Shown: positions 42,177 through 51,638 of the stretch, piece by piece
Layout of the letters: each line of letters begins with the position of its first letter
Numbering within the stretch: the stretch's first letter is position 1
Assembly (NCBI GenBank): GCA_015059545.1
Contig: SVAG01000003.1
Span: forward strand, 1-64,000
From: Lactobacillales bacterium
GTDB lineage: Bacteria; Bacillota_I; Bacilli_A; RF39; UBA660
Reading direction: 5' to 3'
DNA: 64,000 nt
Program-made: the position numbers and the translations under genes
Notes under the pieces: model-generated
What the model was told of the DNA's origin: nothing
What the model saw: the letters and a program-made list of their open reading frames with translations, nothing else
Databases searched by the model: none

Positions 42177-44678
42177 ATGAAAAATTATGAATTAAAAGAA
42201 AATAAATTAATTGTATATGGAATTGAACCAACTATAGAAAAAAGTGCTTTTGCATTTAAACAAAAAGAAGAAGTAGAATTAAAAGACGGAATAGAAGTAA
42301 TAGGAGATAGTGCTTTTTATTATAATGGGTTAAAACAAGTTATATTTCCAAATACTTTAAAAATAATAGAAGATAAAGCATTTTATTATAATAAATTAAA
42401 AGAATTAAATATACCAGGAAGTGTTGAATATTTAGGTAATTGTTGTTTTTTACAAAATAATATATCTGGTATTAATTTTTCAAACGGATTAAAAATAATA
42501 GCTGAAATGGTATTTGATAGCAATATGTTAGAAGAAGTTATATTACCTAATTCATTAATTAAAATTGGTAAAAAAGCTTTTAACAATAATAATATAAAAA
42601 AATTAATATTAAATGATAATCTTATAGAAATAGGTGAATTAGCATTTGCAAAAAATAAAATTACTGAACTTAAATTACCAGATTCTTTAGAAATATTAGA
42701 AAGTGAATCATTTGCTGAAAATGAAATAGTTGAATTAAAACTTACAAATAAATTAACTGTTATTGGTGATGGAGCATTTAAAAATAATAAAATAGAAAAA
42801 ATAGAATTTAATGAAAATTTACAAATTATTGGAGATGATTCATTTAGTATTAATAAATTAGTTAAATTAAATATCCCAGAAAAAGTAACAAAAATAGGAA
42901 CAAGTGCATTTTCATTTAATATGTTAGAAGAAGTTATATTTAATGATAAATTACAATATATTGGAGCAAGAGCATTCGCAAATAACAATATTAAAAACTT
43001 AAATTTAAAAGAAAATATAACTTATATAGCTGAATCTGCTTTTACATTTAATGAAATAAAAAATTTAGTATTACCAGATAGTTTAAAAGAAATAAAATTT
43101 AATACATTTTCTAATAATAAAATAGAAAATCTTGTGTTACCAAACAATCTTGAAAAAATAGAAAGAAATGCATTTAATAATAATAATATTAGTAATATAG
43201 TATTACCTAATACATTAAAATATATTGGAGAAAATGCTTTTACTGATAATAATATAACTAATATAACTATACCATCTAATATAGAGAATATAGAAAGAAA
43301 TGCATTTGATAAAGATGTTATTATAACAATTGATAATATAACTTTACCAAATGATTTTATAGAAAAATTTGGTACTGAAAGTATTGTAAAAGTTGCTAAA
43401 ATTTTAAAAATATGTCCTTCATTTAAATTAGAATATATTAATAAGAAATTACTTGATGTCTTAAGTATTTCTGAAGATAGTATAAAAGGTTTTATGAATA
43501 ATTCAAAAGTATTTGATAAATTAATAGAAGAATCAAATATTCCTGAACTTGAAAATAGAGATATGGAAGAATATACTGACTTTTATAAAATGTGTCATAT
43601 ATTTGGATTATTTAATACTGGAGGAGAAAAACAACAAGAAATAATTAATAAAATAAAAGAATTTTTAAGTGTCTATGATATAAATCAAGTACATCAATTA
43701 TTTACTGATATTGAGCTTAAACCATATAATGAAAAGTTAAGTAGTATTATTTTAAATGAATATGATCATCCAAAATTAAAAGAAATAATTGCAAAGTTTT
43801 ATAATAATTATAGTGTTATATATAAATCAATATTAGAAAACAGAAAAGAAATAATTGGTATATTAAATTCTTCAGTTAATAAAGAAGAAGATTTAAGTAA
43901 AAAAGAAGAATTAAAAAAACAATTAGAACAATTAAAATGCTTAAGAAAATTAATAACAATAGATGATATTATTAAATATATTAGTGAACATACATTTATA
44001 GTAAGAGAAGAAAATGATAAATTAAATAATATTATTAACATATTAAGTTCATATTTAAATCAAGAAGAATTTGATGAAATTCAAAATATATATGAAAAAG
44101 GAAAAAAAGTTAATGATAAGTATTTTTCAAATATTGTAGATAGAAATCAAGATGGTATTCACTATTATTGGCCAAGCAAGGATAATCCAATAAATATAAT
44201 ATTAGGATACTTATGTGATTGTTGTGCTAAATATGGTGGAGCTGGTGAAGATATTATGATTCAAAGTATTGTAAATCCTAATATTAAAAATTTAGTTATT
44301 TATGATTCAATGAGAAATGTTATTGCTAAATCAACAGCTTTCTATAATGATGAAAAAAGATATTTATTATTTAATAATGTAGAAATAAGTCATAGATTTA
44401 TGAATAATAAAAATACTAAAACAAAAGATTTTGAAGAATTATACGAAGCTTTAATTAGAGGTATTGAAGATCAAATAGAATGTATGAAAGAAAAAGGATA
44501 TGTTGTAGAAAACGTGAGAATAGGTATGGCTAGAAATGATTTAAGTGATACTATTATTAGAAGAAGAAATGAAGTAAAACATAGTGATTTCTTAATGAAT
44601 TATGCTTACGCTAATTACGGTGGAGATGCTAATATACCAGAATTTGGTCAAGCAATATTGAAAGTAAAAAAAAGATAG
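42177..44678 (+). CDS. Large BspA-type leucine-rich repeat protein with unknown C-terminal domain
   Basis: An 833-residue protein. Residues 10-380 consist of about 15 LRR_5 repeats of about 23 residues (for example LKQVIFPNTLKIIEDKAFYYNK). No signal peptide is present, unusual for BspA-type proteins, so it may be cytoplasmic. Residues 400-640 are helical; the last 200 contain NPINIILGYLCDCCAKYGGAGEDIM and NLVIYDSMRNVIAKSTAFYN, a conserved-looking domain I cannot place. The ATG at 42177 follows AGGGGTG. It is preceded by a promoter on one hairpin and transcribed alone. Confidence 0.8.
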   Translation: MKNYELKENKLIVYGIEPTIEKSAFAFKQKEEVELKDGIEVIGDSAFYYNGLKQVIFPNTLKIIEDKAFYYNKLKELNIPGSVEYLGNCCFLQNNISGINFSNGLKIIAEMVFDSNMLEEVILPNSLIKIGKKAFNNNNIKKLILNDNLIEIGELAFAKNKITELKLPDSLEILESESFAENEIVELKLTNKLTVIGDGAFKNNKIEKIEFNENLQIIGDDSFSINKLVKLNIPEKVTKIGTSAFSFNMLEEVIFNDKLQYIGARAFANNNIKNLNLKENITYIAESAFTFNEIKNLVLPDSLKEIKFNTFSNNKIENLVLPNNLEKIERNAFNNNNISNIVLPNTLKYIGENAFTDNNITNITIPSNIENIERNAFDKDVIITIDNITLPNDFIEKFGTESIVKVAKILKICPSFKLEYINKKLLDVLSISEDSIKGFMNNSKVFDKLIEESNIPELENRDMEEYTDFYKMCHIFGLFNTGGEKQQEIINKIKEFLSVYDINQVHQLFTDIELKPYNEKLSSIILNEYDHPKLKEIIAKFYNNYSVIYKSILENRKEIIGILNSSVNKEEDLSKKEELKKQLEQLKCLRKLITIDDIIKYISEHTFIVREENDKLNNIINILSSYLNQEEFDEIQNIYEKGKKVNDKYFSNIVDRNQDGIHYYWPSKDNPINIILGYLCDCCAKYGGAGEDIMIQSIVNPNIKNLVIYDSMRNVIAKSTAFYNDEKRYLLFNNVEISHRFMNNKNTKTKDFEELYEALIRGIEDQIECMKEKGYVVENVRIGMARNDLSDTIIRRRNEVKHSDFLMNYAYANYGGDANIPEFGQAILKVKKR

Positions 44679-44702
44679 AACTATATATTTAGTTCTATTT
44701 TT
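44675..44702 (+). terminator. Terminator after the LRR gene
   Basis: Perfect 9-bp stem ATAGAACTA / TAGTTCTAT with 6-base loop, followed by TTTT. Confidence 0.8.
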
Positions 44703-44726
44703 GGTATAATAAAAGTGGTGATGTAT

Positions 44727-46496
44727 ATGGATTTAATTAAGAAAAAATTAGAAATACTTCCTGATAAGCCAGGATGTTATTTAATGAAAAACAAAGATAA
44801 TGTAATTATATATGTAGGAAAAGCAAAAAATTTAAAAAGAAGAGTATCGTCTTATTTTAATAGAACACATACTGGTAAAACTAAAAAACTAGTAAGTGAA
44901 ATAGTAGATTTTGAATACATAGTTGTAGAATCAGAAACAGAATCATTAATACTTGAAATAAATTTAATTAAAAAACATGATCCAAAATATAATATATTAC
45001 TTAGAGATGATAAAAGTTATCCATATATAGAACTTACTAATGAAGAGACACCAAGACTTAGAGTAGTAAGACAATTAGGTAGAAAAAAATATAGAGATAG
45101 ATTATATGGACCTTATCCTAATGTTACAGCTGCTAGAAGTACAGTTAATTTACTAAATAGAATATATCCTTTAAGAAAATGTAATACATATTCTAGTAAA
45201 CCATGTCTTTATTATCACATAAAACAATGTTTAGGATATTGTAATTATAAAATAGAAAAAGATAAAATAAAACAAATGGAAAAAGAAATAATGGAATTTT
45301 TAAAGGGTAATCATGAAGTTGTTACAAATAAACTTACAAATGATATGAATAAATATTCAGAAAATCTAGAATTTGAAAAAGCACAAGAATTAAAAGAAAT
45401 GATTGATTATATTAAAATAACTTTAACAAAACAAAAAGTAGAAGTTAATGATAATATAGATAGAGATGTTATAGGATACTATGTATTTAAAGGATATTTA
45501 AGTATTCAAATATTCTTTATAAGAAGTGGTAGAATACAAGAGAGAATTTCTAAAACAATAGAATTAATAGATGATGTAGGTGAAGAATTAACAAGGTTTA
45601 TAGCAACTTTCTATAAAAAGAATGTGCTTATACCTAAAGAAATATTAGTGCCAGATATAGTTGATAATAAACTATTAGAAGAATACTTAGAAACAAGTGT
45701 TAAAACACCTATTAAAGGAGTTAAAAATAAATTAGTAGAAATGGCTAATGATAACGCTAAAATAAAAATAGAAGATGATTATGAAATAATAAAAAAAGAT
45801 GAAGAAAAAACATATGAAGCAAATGAAGAATTAAAGAAAATATTAAAACTAGATAAATTAGATAGAATAGAATTATTTGATAATTCAAATTTATTTGGAA
45901 CATTTAATGTATCAGGAATGGTTGTATTTAAAGGTGGATTACCAGCAAAAAATGAATATAGAAAATATAAAATAACAAATGATAAAAATGATGATTATGG
46001 TACTATGAGAGAAGTAATTTATAGAAGATACTTTAGAGTACTTAAAGATGATTTAGAAAGACCAGATTTAATAATAGTAGATGGTGGAATAGGACAAATA
46101 AATATAGCAAGAGAAGTAATAAATAGTTTAAATTTAAATATAAAAGTAGTAGGACTTAAAAAAGATAATAAACACACTACTGATAGCTTACTTGCTAATG
46201 ATCCAATTGAAGAAATAAAAATAGATAAGAAAACAAATTTATTTTATTACTTAGAAAGAATGCAAGATGAAGTACATAATTTTACAATAAGTTATCATAG
46301 AAAAATAAGAAGTAAAGGTTCAATTTCAAGTATATTAGATAATGTAGAAGGTATAGGTGAAATTAGAAAAAAAGAATTACTTAAAAAATATAAAACAATT
46401 ACTAAATTAAAAGAAGCAACTATAGAAGAATTAGATAATATACTACCACATAATATATCAGTTAATTTAAAAGAATTTTTAGATAATTATGAATAA
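44727..46496 (+). CDS. uvrC: Excinuclease ABC subunit C
   Basis: Makes both incisions in nucleotide excision repair with UvrA and UvrB. The 589-residue protein has the N-terminal GIY-YIG nuclease (KPGCYLMKNKDNVIIYVGKAKNLKRRV, residues 13-39), the UVR motif for UvrB binding (LEFEKAQELKEMIDYI), the RNase H-like nuclease domain (FDNSNLFGTFNVSGMVVF) and C-terminal helix-hairpin-helix motifs (VEGIGEIRKKELLKKYKTI). The ATG at 44727 is preferred because the GGTGAT ribosome binding site covers the earlier ATG at 44721. A TATAAT lies at 44705. Confidence 0.96.
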   Translation: MDLIKKKLEILPDKPGCYLMKNKDNVIIYVGKAKNLKRRVSSYFNRTHTGKTKKLVSEIVDFEYIVVESETESLILEINLIKKHDPKYNILLRDDKSYPYIELTNEETPRLRVVRQLGRKKYRDRLYGPYPNVTAARSTVNLLNRIYPLRKCNTYSSKPCLYYHIKQCLGYCNYKIEKDKIKQMEKEIMEFLKGNHEVVTNKLTNDMNKYSENLEFEKAQELKEMIDYIKITLTKQKVEVNDNIDRDVIGYYVFKGYLSIQIFFIRSGRIQERISKTIELIDDVGEELTRFIATFYKKNVLIPKEILVPDIVDNKLLEEYLETSVKTPIKGVKNKLVEMANDNAKIKIEDDYEIIKKDEEKTYEANEELKKILKLDKLDRIELFDNSNLFGTFNVSGMVVFKGGLPAKNEYRKYKITNDKNDDYGTMREVIYRRYFRVLKDDLERPDLIIVDGGIGQINIAREVINSLNLNIKVVGLKKDNKHTTDSLLANDPIEEIKIDKKTNLFYYLERMQDEVHNFTISYHRKIRSKGSISSILDNVEGIGEIRKKELLKKYKTITKLKEATIEELDNILPHNISVNLKEFLDNYE

Positions 46497-46501
46497 ATAG
46501 T

Positions 46502-46540
46502 AAAAAGTAGAAATATGTGGAAATTTCTGCTTTTTTTTGT
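46502..46540 (+). terminator. Terminator after uvrC
   Basis: Stem AAAAAGTAGAAAT / ATTTCTGCTTTTT with one mismatch, then a T-run. Confidence 0.7.
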
Positions 46541-46564
46541 TAAAATATAAGGTGAGGTGATTCT

Positions 46565-47419
46565 ATGTCAAAAATAATTGTAATGCCTTCTAGTAAAGAA
46601 GAAATATTAGATTTATTAGATAATGTAGATGGATTTATAATTGGGCTTAAAGATATGAGTATAAATATGCCTACATACTTTAGTTTATTTGAAATAAAAG
46701 AAATAAATGAAATATTAAAAGAAAAGAATAAAAAAGTTTTTGTATCATTAAATAGAAATATGCATAATAAAGATTTAGAATATTTAAAAGAAGTATTAAT
46801 AGAATTTGAAAATATGAAAATAGATGGAATTTTCTATTATGATGTATCTTTAATTAATTTAAAACAAGAAATGAATTTAAGATTAAATTTAGTATTTAGT
46901 GAAGAACACTCAGTAACAAATTATGCGACTATAAATTATTGGAATATGATGGGTGCAGAAGCAGCATATCTTTCAAATGAAATAACACTTGATGAAATAA
47001 TAGATATTAAAAGAAATTCTAATTCAAGTTTATTTGTACAAGTATTTGGATATGTTCCTATATTCGCTAGTGAAAGAAAATTAATAACAAACTATTTAAA
47101 ACAATTTGATTTAGAAAGCACTGGAAATAAATATTATATAGAAAAAGAAAATAAAAAATATAGAATATTAGAAAATAAATATAATACAGAAGTATATTCA
47201 AATTATATATTAAATGCTATAGATGAAATAAAAAAATTAAATGAAGAAGAAATAGAATATTTAGTATTTAATAGTTTTGACATAGATAAGGATATCTTTA
47301 AACATATAATAAAAAATTTAAATGACATAGATAGTAAAGAAGTAGATGAAATGTTAGAAAATACAGATAAAGGATTTTTATATAAAGAAACAATATATAA
47401 GGTGAAGAATTATGAGTAA
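46565..47419 (+). CDS. U32 family peptidase-like protein, first of pair
   Basis: A 284-residue protein resembling the small partner of the U32 pair in Bacillus (YrrN, also called TrhP1), which works with YrrO in tRNA U34 hydroxylation. The N-terminal MSKIIVMPSSKEEILDLLDNVDGFIIGLKDMS and GYVPIFASERKLITNYLK fit the family. The characteristic Cys-rich loop of large U32 proteins is absent, as in YrrN. It overlaps the next gene by 8 bases, and both lie upstream of greA as in Bacillus. Whether it has peptidase activity is doubtful. Confidence 0.75.
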   Translation: MSKIIVMPSSKEEILDLLDNVDGFIIGLKDMSINMPTYFSLFEIKEINEILKEKNKKVFVSLNRNMHNKDLEYLKEVLIEFENMKIDGIFYYDVSLINLKQEMNLRLNLVFSEEHSVTNYATINYWNMMGAEAAYLSNEITLDEIIDIKRNSNSSLFVQVFGYVPIFASERKLITNYLKQFDLESTGNKYYIEKENKKYRILENKYNTEVYSNYILNAIDEIKKLNEEEIEYLVFNSFDIDKDIFKHIIKNLNDIDSKEVDEMLENTDKGFLYKETIYKVKNYE

Positions 47420-48617
47420 TATTAAAAGACCAGAATTACTTGCACCTGCAGGTGATTTAGAAAGACTTAAAATAGCTATTTTATATGGTGCAGATGCTGT
47501 ATATATAGGTGGACCAATGTTAGGATTACGTGCAAATGCTAAAAACTTTACATTTGAAGAAATGAAAGAAGGAGTAGAATTTGCTCACAATCATAATGCT
47601 AAAGTATTTGTAACTGTAAATATAGTACTTCATAATAAAGAAATAAAAGAAGTAATTAGTTACTTAAGAGAAATAGAAAAATGTAATGTTGATGCTATTA
47701 TAGTTAGTGATCCAACTGTTATAGAATTAGCTAAAAAATATACAAATTTAGAAATTCATTTATCTACACAAAAATCTACTTTAAATATAGAAGCATGTAA
47801 ATTCTTTAAAAAAGAAGGAGTAAAAAGAATAGTACTTGCTCGTGAAGCCACAAAAAGCGATATAAAAGAAATATTAGATAATGTTGATATTGATATAGAA
47901 TGTTTTATACATGGAGCTATGTGCTCTGGTATAAGTGGTAGATGTGTTTTATCAAATGTATTTACAGGAAGAGATGCTAATCGTGGAGGTTGTGCTCAAA
48001 TATGTAGATGGGATTTTGATTTAGAAAATGAAAAAAATGAAGATTTAAAAGGAGATAAACCATTTACATTCTGTGCTAAAGATTTATCGATGTTAAAATA
48101 TATTCCAGATATGATAGATTTAGGTATAACTTCGTTTAAAATAGAAGGAAGAATGAGATCAGTTTATTATATTGCTACTATAGTAAGCACATATAGAAAA
48201 GTAATAGATAGTTATTTAAATGATAAAGAAAATTATCATTATGATAAAGAAGCCGAAAAAATACTTAGAAATTGTGCTAATAGAGATGCAGTACCACAAT
48301 TCTTTAATGGAATAAATGATTTAACATGTAATTATTATAATGGAAGAGAAGAAATATCCAATCAAGATTTTTTAGGAATAATATTAGATTATGATAAAGA
48401 AACAAAAATGGCTACAATTGAACAAAGAAATTATTTTAAAATTGGTGATGAAGTAGAAATATTTGGACCAAATAATAATATAATAAATATAACTATAGAT
48501 AATATAGTAGACGAAGAAAATAATAATATTGAAATAGTAAGACATCCAAAACAAATAGTTAAAATTAAAATAGAAGAAGAAGTATCAAAATATGATATGA
48601 TACGTAAGAAAAACTAA
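47412..48617 (+). CDS. U32 family protein (YrrO/TrhP2-like), prephenate-dependent tRNA hydroxylation
   Basis: A 401-residue protein. It has RPELLAPAGDLERLKIAILYGADAVYIGG, the U32 signature EIECFIHGAMCSGISGRC (with conserved Cys), RGGCAQICRW and FKIEGRMRSVYYIA. The Cys set (Cys-x6-Cys, Cys-x3-Cys) may bind an iron-sulfur cluster, as in other U32 tRNA-modifying enzymes. In Bacillus the orthologue acts with YrrN to make 5-hydroxyuridine at the wobble position. Coupled to the preceding gene by overlap. Confidence 0.88.
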   Translation: MSNIKRPELLAPAGDLERLKIAILYGADAVYIGGPMLGLRANAKNFTFEEMKEGVEFAHNHNAKVFVTVNIVLHNKEIKEVISYLREIEKCNVDAIIVSDPTVIELAKKYTNLEIHLSTQKSTLNIEACKFFKKEGVKRIVLAREATKSDIKEILDNVDIDIECFIHGAMCSGISGRCVLSNVFTGRDANRGGCAQICRWDFDLENEKNEDLKGDKPFTFCAKDLSMLKYIPDMIDLGITSFKIEGRMRSVYYIATIVSTYRKVIDSYLNDKENYHYDKEAEKILRNCANRDAVPQFFNGINDLTCNYYNGREEISNQDFLGIILDYDKETKMATIEQRNYFKIGDEVEIFGPNNNIINITIDNIVDEENNNIEIVRHPKQIVKIKIEEEVSKYDMIRKKN

Positions 48618-48620
48618 AAC

Positions 48621-48649
48621 TTGACAAAATAATAAAATAGTAGTATTAT
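48621..48649 (+). promoter_or_regulatory. Promoter of greA
   Basis: Perfect TTGACA (48621-48626), 17-bp spacer, TATTAT (48644-48649). Ribosome binding site AGAGGCGAT. Confidence 0.75.
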
Positions 48650-48680
48650 TTTGGGGTAATTAGATTAGAGAGGCGATAAT

Positions 48681-49151
48681 ATGTCAGATAAAAAAGAAGT
48701 ATATTTAACTACTGCTGGGTTAGAAGAAATGAAAAAAGAATTAGAATATTTAAAAATGGAAAAAAGACCTGAAGTAATACAAGCTTTAAAAGAAGCAAGA
48801 GCTTTAGGAGATTTATCTGAAAATGCTGAATATGATGCAGCACGTTCAGCTCAAGCAGAAGTGGAAAATAAAATAAAAGAATTAGAAGTAATGATAGAAA
48901 ATGCTGTTGTTATAACTGAAATAAATACAGATACAGTATCAATAGGAAACACTGTAACTATTAAATATGTTGATGATAACGAAACAGAAGAATATACAAT
49001 AGTAGGTAGTAAAGAAGCGGATCCATTTAATAATAAAATATCAAATGAATCTCCAATTGCTAAAGCTATTTTAAATAAAAAAGTAAAAGATGTTGTAGCA
49101 GTTGATAGTCCAAATGGAAAATATGATATTGAAATAGTAAAAATAAGCTAA
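48681..49151 (+). CDS. greA: Transcription elongation factor GreA
   Basis: Rescues stalled RNA polymerase by stimulating transcript cleavage. The 156-residue protein has the N-terminal coiled coil with the tip motif RALGDLSENAEYDAA, where the acidic residues reach the polymerase active site, and the C-terminal FKBP-like domain (AIAKAILNKKVKDVVAVDSPNGKYDIEIVKI). Length and order are standard. It lies downstream of the U32 pair, as in Bacillus. Confidence 0.97.
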   Translation: MSDKKEVYLTTAGLEEMKKELEYLKMEKRPEVIQALKEARALGDLSENAEYDAARSAQAEVENKIKELEVMIENAVVITEINTDTVSIGNTVTIKYVDDNETEEYTIVGSKEADPFNNKISNESPIAKAILNKKVKDVVAVDSPNGKYDIEIVKIS

Positions 49152-49167
49152 TTTTAGCTTTTTTTTC
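49145..49167 (+). terminator. Terminator after greA
   Basis: Stem AAGCTA / TAGCTT with a 4-base loop, overlapping the stop codon, followed by TTTTTT. Confidence 0.8.
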
Positions 49168-49220
49168 TTGTAATAAATTAAAAATTATTATATACTATAG
49201 TAGTATTGAAGGAGGAAAAT

Positions 49221-50477
49221 ATGGCAACTAAAAATGTACATGAAATAACAATTAAAGTAGATGGAAAAGTTTGGACAGATGCAATTAACAATGCATTTGA
49301 AAAAGCAAATAAAGAAGCAAAAATCGATGGATTTAGAAAAGGTAAAGCTCCAAAAGATGTATTTATCAAAAAATATGGAGAAACTAATTTATGGTTAGAT
49401 GCAGCTGATATGGTTATAGAAGATGCATACAAAAAAATGTTAGATGAAAATAAAGAATTAGAAATAGTAGTTCAACCAGAAATAAGTTTAAAATCATTAA
49501 CTGGTGAATATGTTGAATTTTTATTTACTATAACTACAAGACCAGAAGTAAAATTAGGAAAATATAAAAAATTAGGTGTTAAAAAAGAAAGCACAGAAGT
49601 AACAAAAGAAGAAGTAGAAAAAGCATTAGAAGAAATGAAAGAAAGATATGCTGAAGTTGTTACTAAAGAAGGAAAAGTAGAAAATAAAGATACAGCTATT
49701 ATAGATTTTGAAGGATTTAAAGATGGAGTAGCTTTTGAAGGTGGAAAAGGAGAAAACTATTCATTAGTAATAGGATCAAATACTTTTATACCAGGATTTG
49801 AAGAACAATTAATTGGAATGAAAAAAGGAGAAGAAAGAGATATTAATGTAACTTTCCCTCTAGAATACCATTCTGAAGAATTAAAAGGACAACCAGTAGT
49901 ATTCAAAGTAAAAGTTAATGAAATTAAAACTACTAAACTTCCAGAATTAGATAAAGATTTCTTTGAAGATTTAGCTATGGAAGGTGTAGATAGTGAAGAA
50001 ACTTTAAAAGTTGAATTAGAAAAAAATATAAAAGCACATAAAGAACATCATGCTGAAGAACATTACCTAGATAATATAATTGAAAAAGCAATTGAAAATA
50101 TGACTGTAGAAATTCCAGAAGCAATGACAAACGAAGAAGTTGATCGTATGTTAAGACAATATGAAGAAAACTTAAAAATGCAAGGAATTACATTAGAACA
50201 ATTCTATCAATTTACAAATGCTGATGAACAAGCTTTAAGAGAACAAATGACAGAAGAAGCTAATAAAAGAGTTTCATCTAGATTATTATTAGAAGAAATT
50301 AAAAAAGCAGAAAAAATAGAAATAACAGATGAAGATGCAGAAAAAGAAGCAGAAGAATTAGCTAAAAAATATCAAATGGAAAAAGATGAATTTGTTAAAT
50401 TATTTGGTGGAATTGAAATGGTTAAATATGACCTTGAAATGAGAAAAGCTATAGAAGTATTAAAAGAAAATAACTAA
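49221..50477 (+). CDS. tig: Trigger factor (ribosome-bound chaperone/prolyl isomerase)
   Basis: A 418-residue protein. The N-terminal ribosome-binding domain has the L23 contact GFRKGKAPKDVFIKKYG (about residues 34-50). The FKBP-type isomerase domain at about 150-235 has DTAIIDFEGFKDGVAFEGG and LVIGSNTFIPGFEEQLIGM. The C-terminal helical arms complete the molecule. The ATG at 49221 follows GAAGGAGG; a TTG at 49206 lies in that ribosome binding site and is not used. Confidence 0.96.
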   Translation: MATKNVHEITIKVDGKVWTDAINNAFEKANKEAKIDGFRKGKAPKDVFIKKYGETNLWLDAADMVIEDAYKKMLDENKELEIVVQPEISLKSLTGEYVEFLFTITTRPEVKLGKYKKLGVKKESTEVTKEEVEKALEEMKERYAEVVTKEGKVENKDTAIIDFEGFKDGVAFEGGKGENYSLVIGSNTFIPGFEEQLIGMKKGEERDINVTFPLEYHSEELKGQPVVFKVKVNEIKTTKLPELDKDFFEDLAMEGVDSEETLKVELEKNIKAHKEHHAEEHYLDNIIEKAIENMTVEIPEAMTNEEVDRMLRQYEENLKMQGITLEQFYQFTNADEQALREQMTEEANKRVSSRLLLEEIKKAEKIEITDEDAEKEAEELAKKYQMEKDEFVKLFGGIEMVKYDLEMRKAIEVLKENN

Positions 50478-50500
50478 AATCAGTTTTAACTGATTTTTTT
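50476..50500 (+). terminator. Terminator after tig
   Basis: Perfect stem AAAATCAGTT / AACTGATTTT with a 2-base loop and T-run. Confidence 0.85.
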
Positions 50501-50535
50501 TATTAATTTTATTCATTATAATAATAGGTGATTTT

Positions 50536-50943
50536 ATGTATAAATACTATCTATTTATTATAAATAATAACGCATATAAAATATATAAAAACAATTCTTA
50601 TTATTTATATAATATATTAAATACACTTTATCATATGAAAAAGACAGATTTAATATATGGAATAAATTTATATAAAAATATTTGTGATATATTTAGTGTT
50701 AAATTGCTTAATAATTATATAAATGATAGATTTTATACTGAAATAAAAAATAAAAAGATTTTATTAAAAAATAAAGAAGAAAAAACTAGTTTAAAAATAA
50801 GATATTCAACAACTATAATAGAATCAAATATATATTTACCTCAGATATTTAGAATATTTAATATTTATAATAAAAAAATATTTGTAATAGATTTTAATAA
50901 TAAAAATTTCTTTTGGTTAAATGATGAAATAAAAAAAATATAA
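50536..50943 (+). CDS. SirA-like protein (sporulation inhibitor of replication)
   Basis: A 135-residue, Asn/Lys/Tyr/Ile-rich protein. The start MYKYYLFIINNNAYKIY and the end FVIDFNNKNFFWLNDEIK line up by eye with Bacillus SirA (YneE), whose ends are RHYYTYLI... and LAMDFNSERYGWLNPVKE. SirA binds DnaA and blocks new rounds of replication when sporulation starts. The middle is poorly conserved, so the call rests on the two ends and on the presence of other sporulation genes nearby. It is an isolated gene just before the ylbD-like gene. Confidence 0.55.
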   Translation: MYKYYLFIINNNAYKIYKNNSYYLYNILNTLYHMKKTDLIYGINLYKNICDIFSVKLLNNYINDRFYTEIKNKKILLKNKEEKTSLKIRYSTTIIESNIYLPQIFRIFNIYNKKIFVIDFNNKNFFWLNDEIKKI

Positions 50944-50969
50944 ATCATATAATAATATAGGTGATTGTA

Positions 50970-51326
50970 ATGGATAAAAAAACTAGTTTTAAAGAATTTG
51001 TAAAAAAGAATCCTTCACTTTTAACTTTTGTAAAAGAAGAAAAAATGACATGGCAAAAATTTTATGAAATGTATGATTTATATGGTGAGTCAGATGATAT
51101 ATGGAATGAATATATAAAAAAAGAAGAAGTAATTACTACTACTTCTTCAATAGGTATGTTAGATGTTTTAAATTGGTTAAAAACTATTGATTTAGATAAA
51201 ATGCAAGAATCTATAAGTAGTGTTCAAAGAGTATTAGGTGTATTAGAAGATTTAGGAACAAATAATAATCAGAATACAAAACCAGAATATAAACCTAGGC
51301 CAATCTATAAACATTTTGAAGATTAA
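50970..51326 (+). CDS. YlbD-like putative spore coat protein
   Basis: A 118-residue protein whose start (FKEFVKKNPSLLTFVKEEKMTWQKFYEMYDLYGESDDIWNEY) follows the YlbD family pattern (FKxFVxxHPxLI...WQExYExW.LyGExdxxW). YlbD is a putative coat protein in Bacillus, where ylbD-ylbE lie near ylbH (rsmD), the same order as here. It overlaps the ylbE-like gene (TAATGA). The ATG at 50970 was preferred over a GTG at 50961 that lies in the ribosome binding site GGTGAT. No catalytic residues are visible. Confidence 0.75.
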   Translation: MDKKTSFKEFVKKNPSLLTFVKEEKMTWQKFYEMYDLYGESDDIWNEYIKKEEVITTTSSIGMLDVLNWLKTIDLDKMQESISSVQRVLGVLEDLGTNNNQNTKPEYKPRPIYKHFED

Positions 51327-51547
51327 TGATATTAGATATACAATTTAAAATAAAAAATAATTTGAATTATCAAAGATATATAAGAGAAAATTCTTATTGG
51401 TATAAAATATTAAATAGAAATCCCTTAATGTTTAAACAATTTGAAGAGGAAGTAAAAACAGCATATCATTTAAGAACATCTGATAAAATAAGTAGAACAT
51501 TAGATACAATAGAATTGATACAAAATGTTGTATCAACTTTAAAATAA
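51326..51547 (+). CDS. YlbE-like protein
   Basis: A 73-residue protein with the YlbE-like pattern IRENSYWYKILNRNPLMFKQFEEEVKTAYHLRT, matching the WYRKLTRNPQxLxEFE core of Bacillus YlbE. Start overlaps the stop of the ylbD-like gene. Its function is unknown; co-occurrence with YlbD suggests a sporulation role. Nothing unusual in length. Confidence 0.75.
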   Translation: MILDIQFKIKNNLNYQRYIRENSYWYKILNRNPLMFKQFEEEVKTAYHLRTSDKISRTLDTIELIQNVVSTLK

Positions 51548-51595
51548 TGATAAAATAAAAAAAGAAAAAAATCCAAAAAGGATTTTAAGAAGGGG

Positions 51596-51638
51596 AGTTA
51601 ATATATGTTGTGAATTAATCACATTACTATTATTAACT
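51596..51638 (+). promoter_or_regulatory. Nested inverted repeats in the rsmD leader
   Basis: An 8-bp outer stem AGTTAATA (51596-51603) / TATTAACT (51631-51638) encloses an inner stem GTGA (51610-51613) / TCAC (51619-51622). It also contains a ribosome binding site AGGGGAG followed by ATG TTG TGA, a two-codon open frame. A hairpin ATCC-N5-GGAT lies just before (51571-51583). No known riboswitch recognised. Confidence 0.35.

Noticed and set aside
42386-42988. 200-residue minus-strand ORF inside the LRR gene
   Set aside because: Antisense shadow of repeated LRR codons; no start signal and composition typical of reversed LRR.
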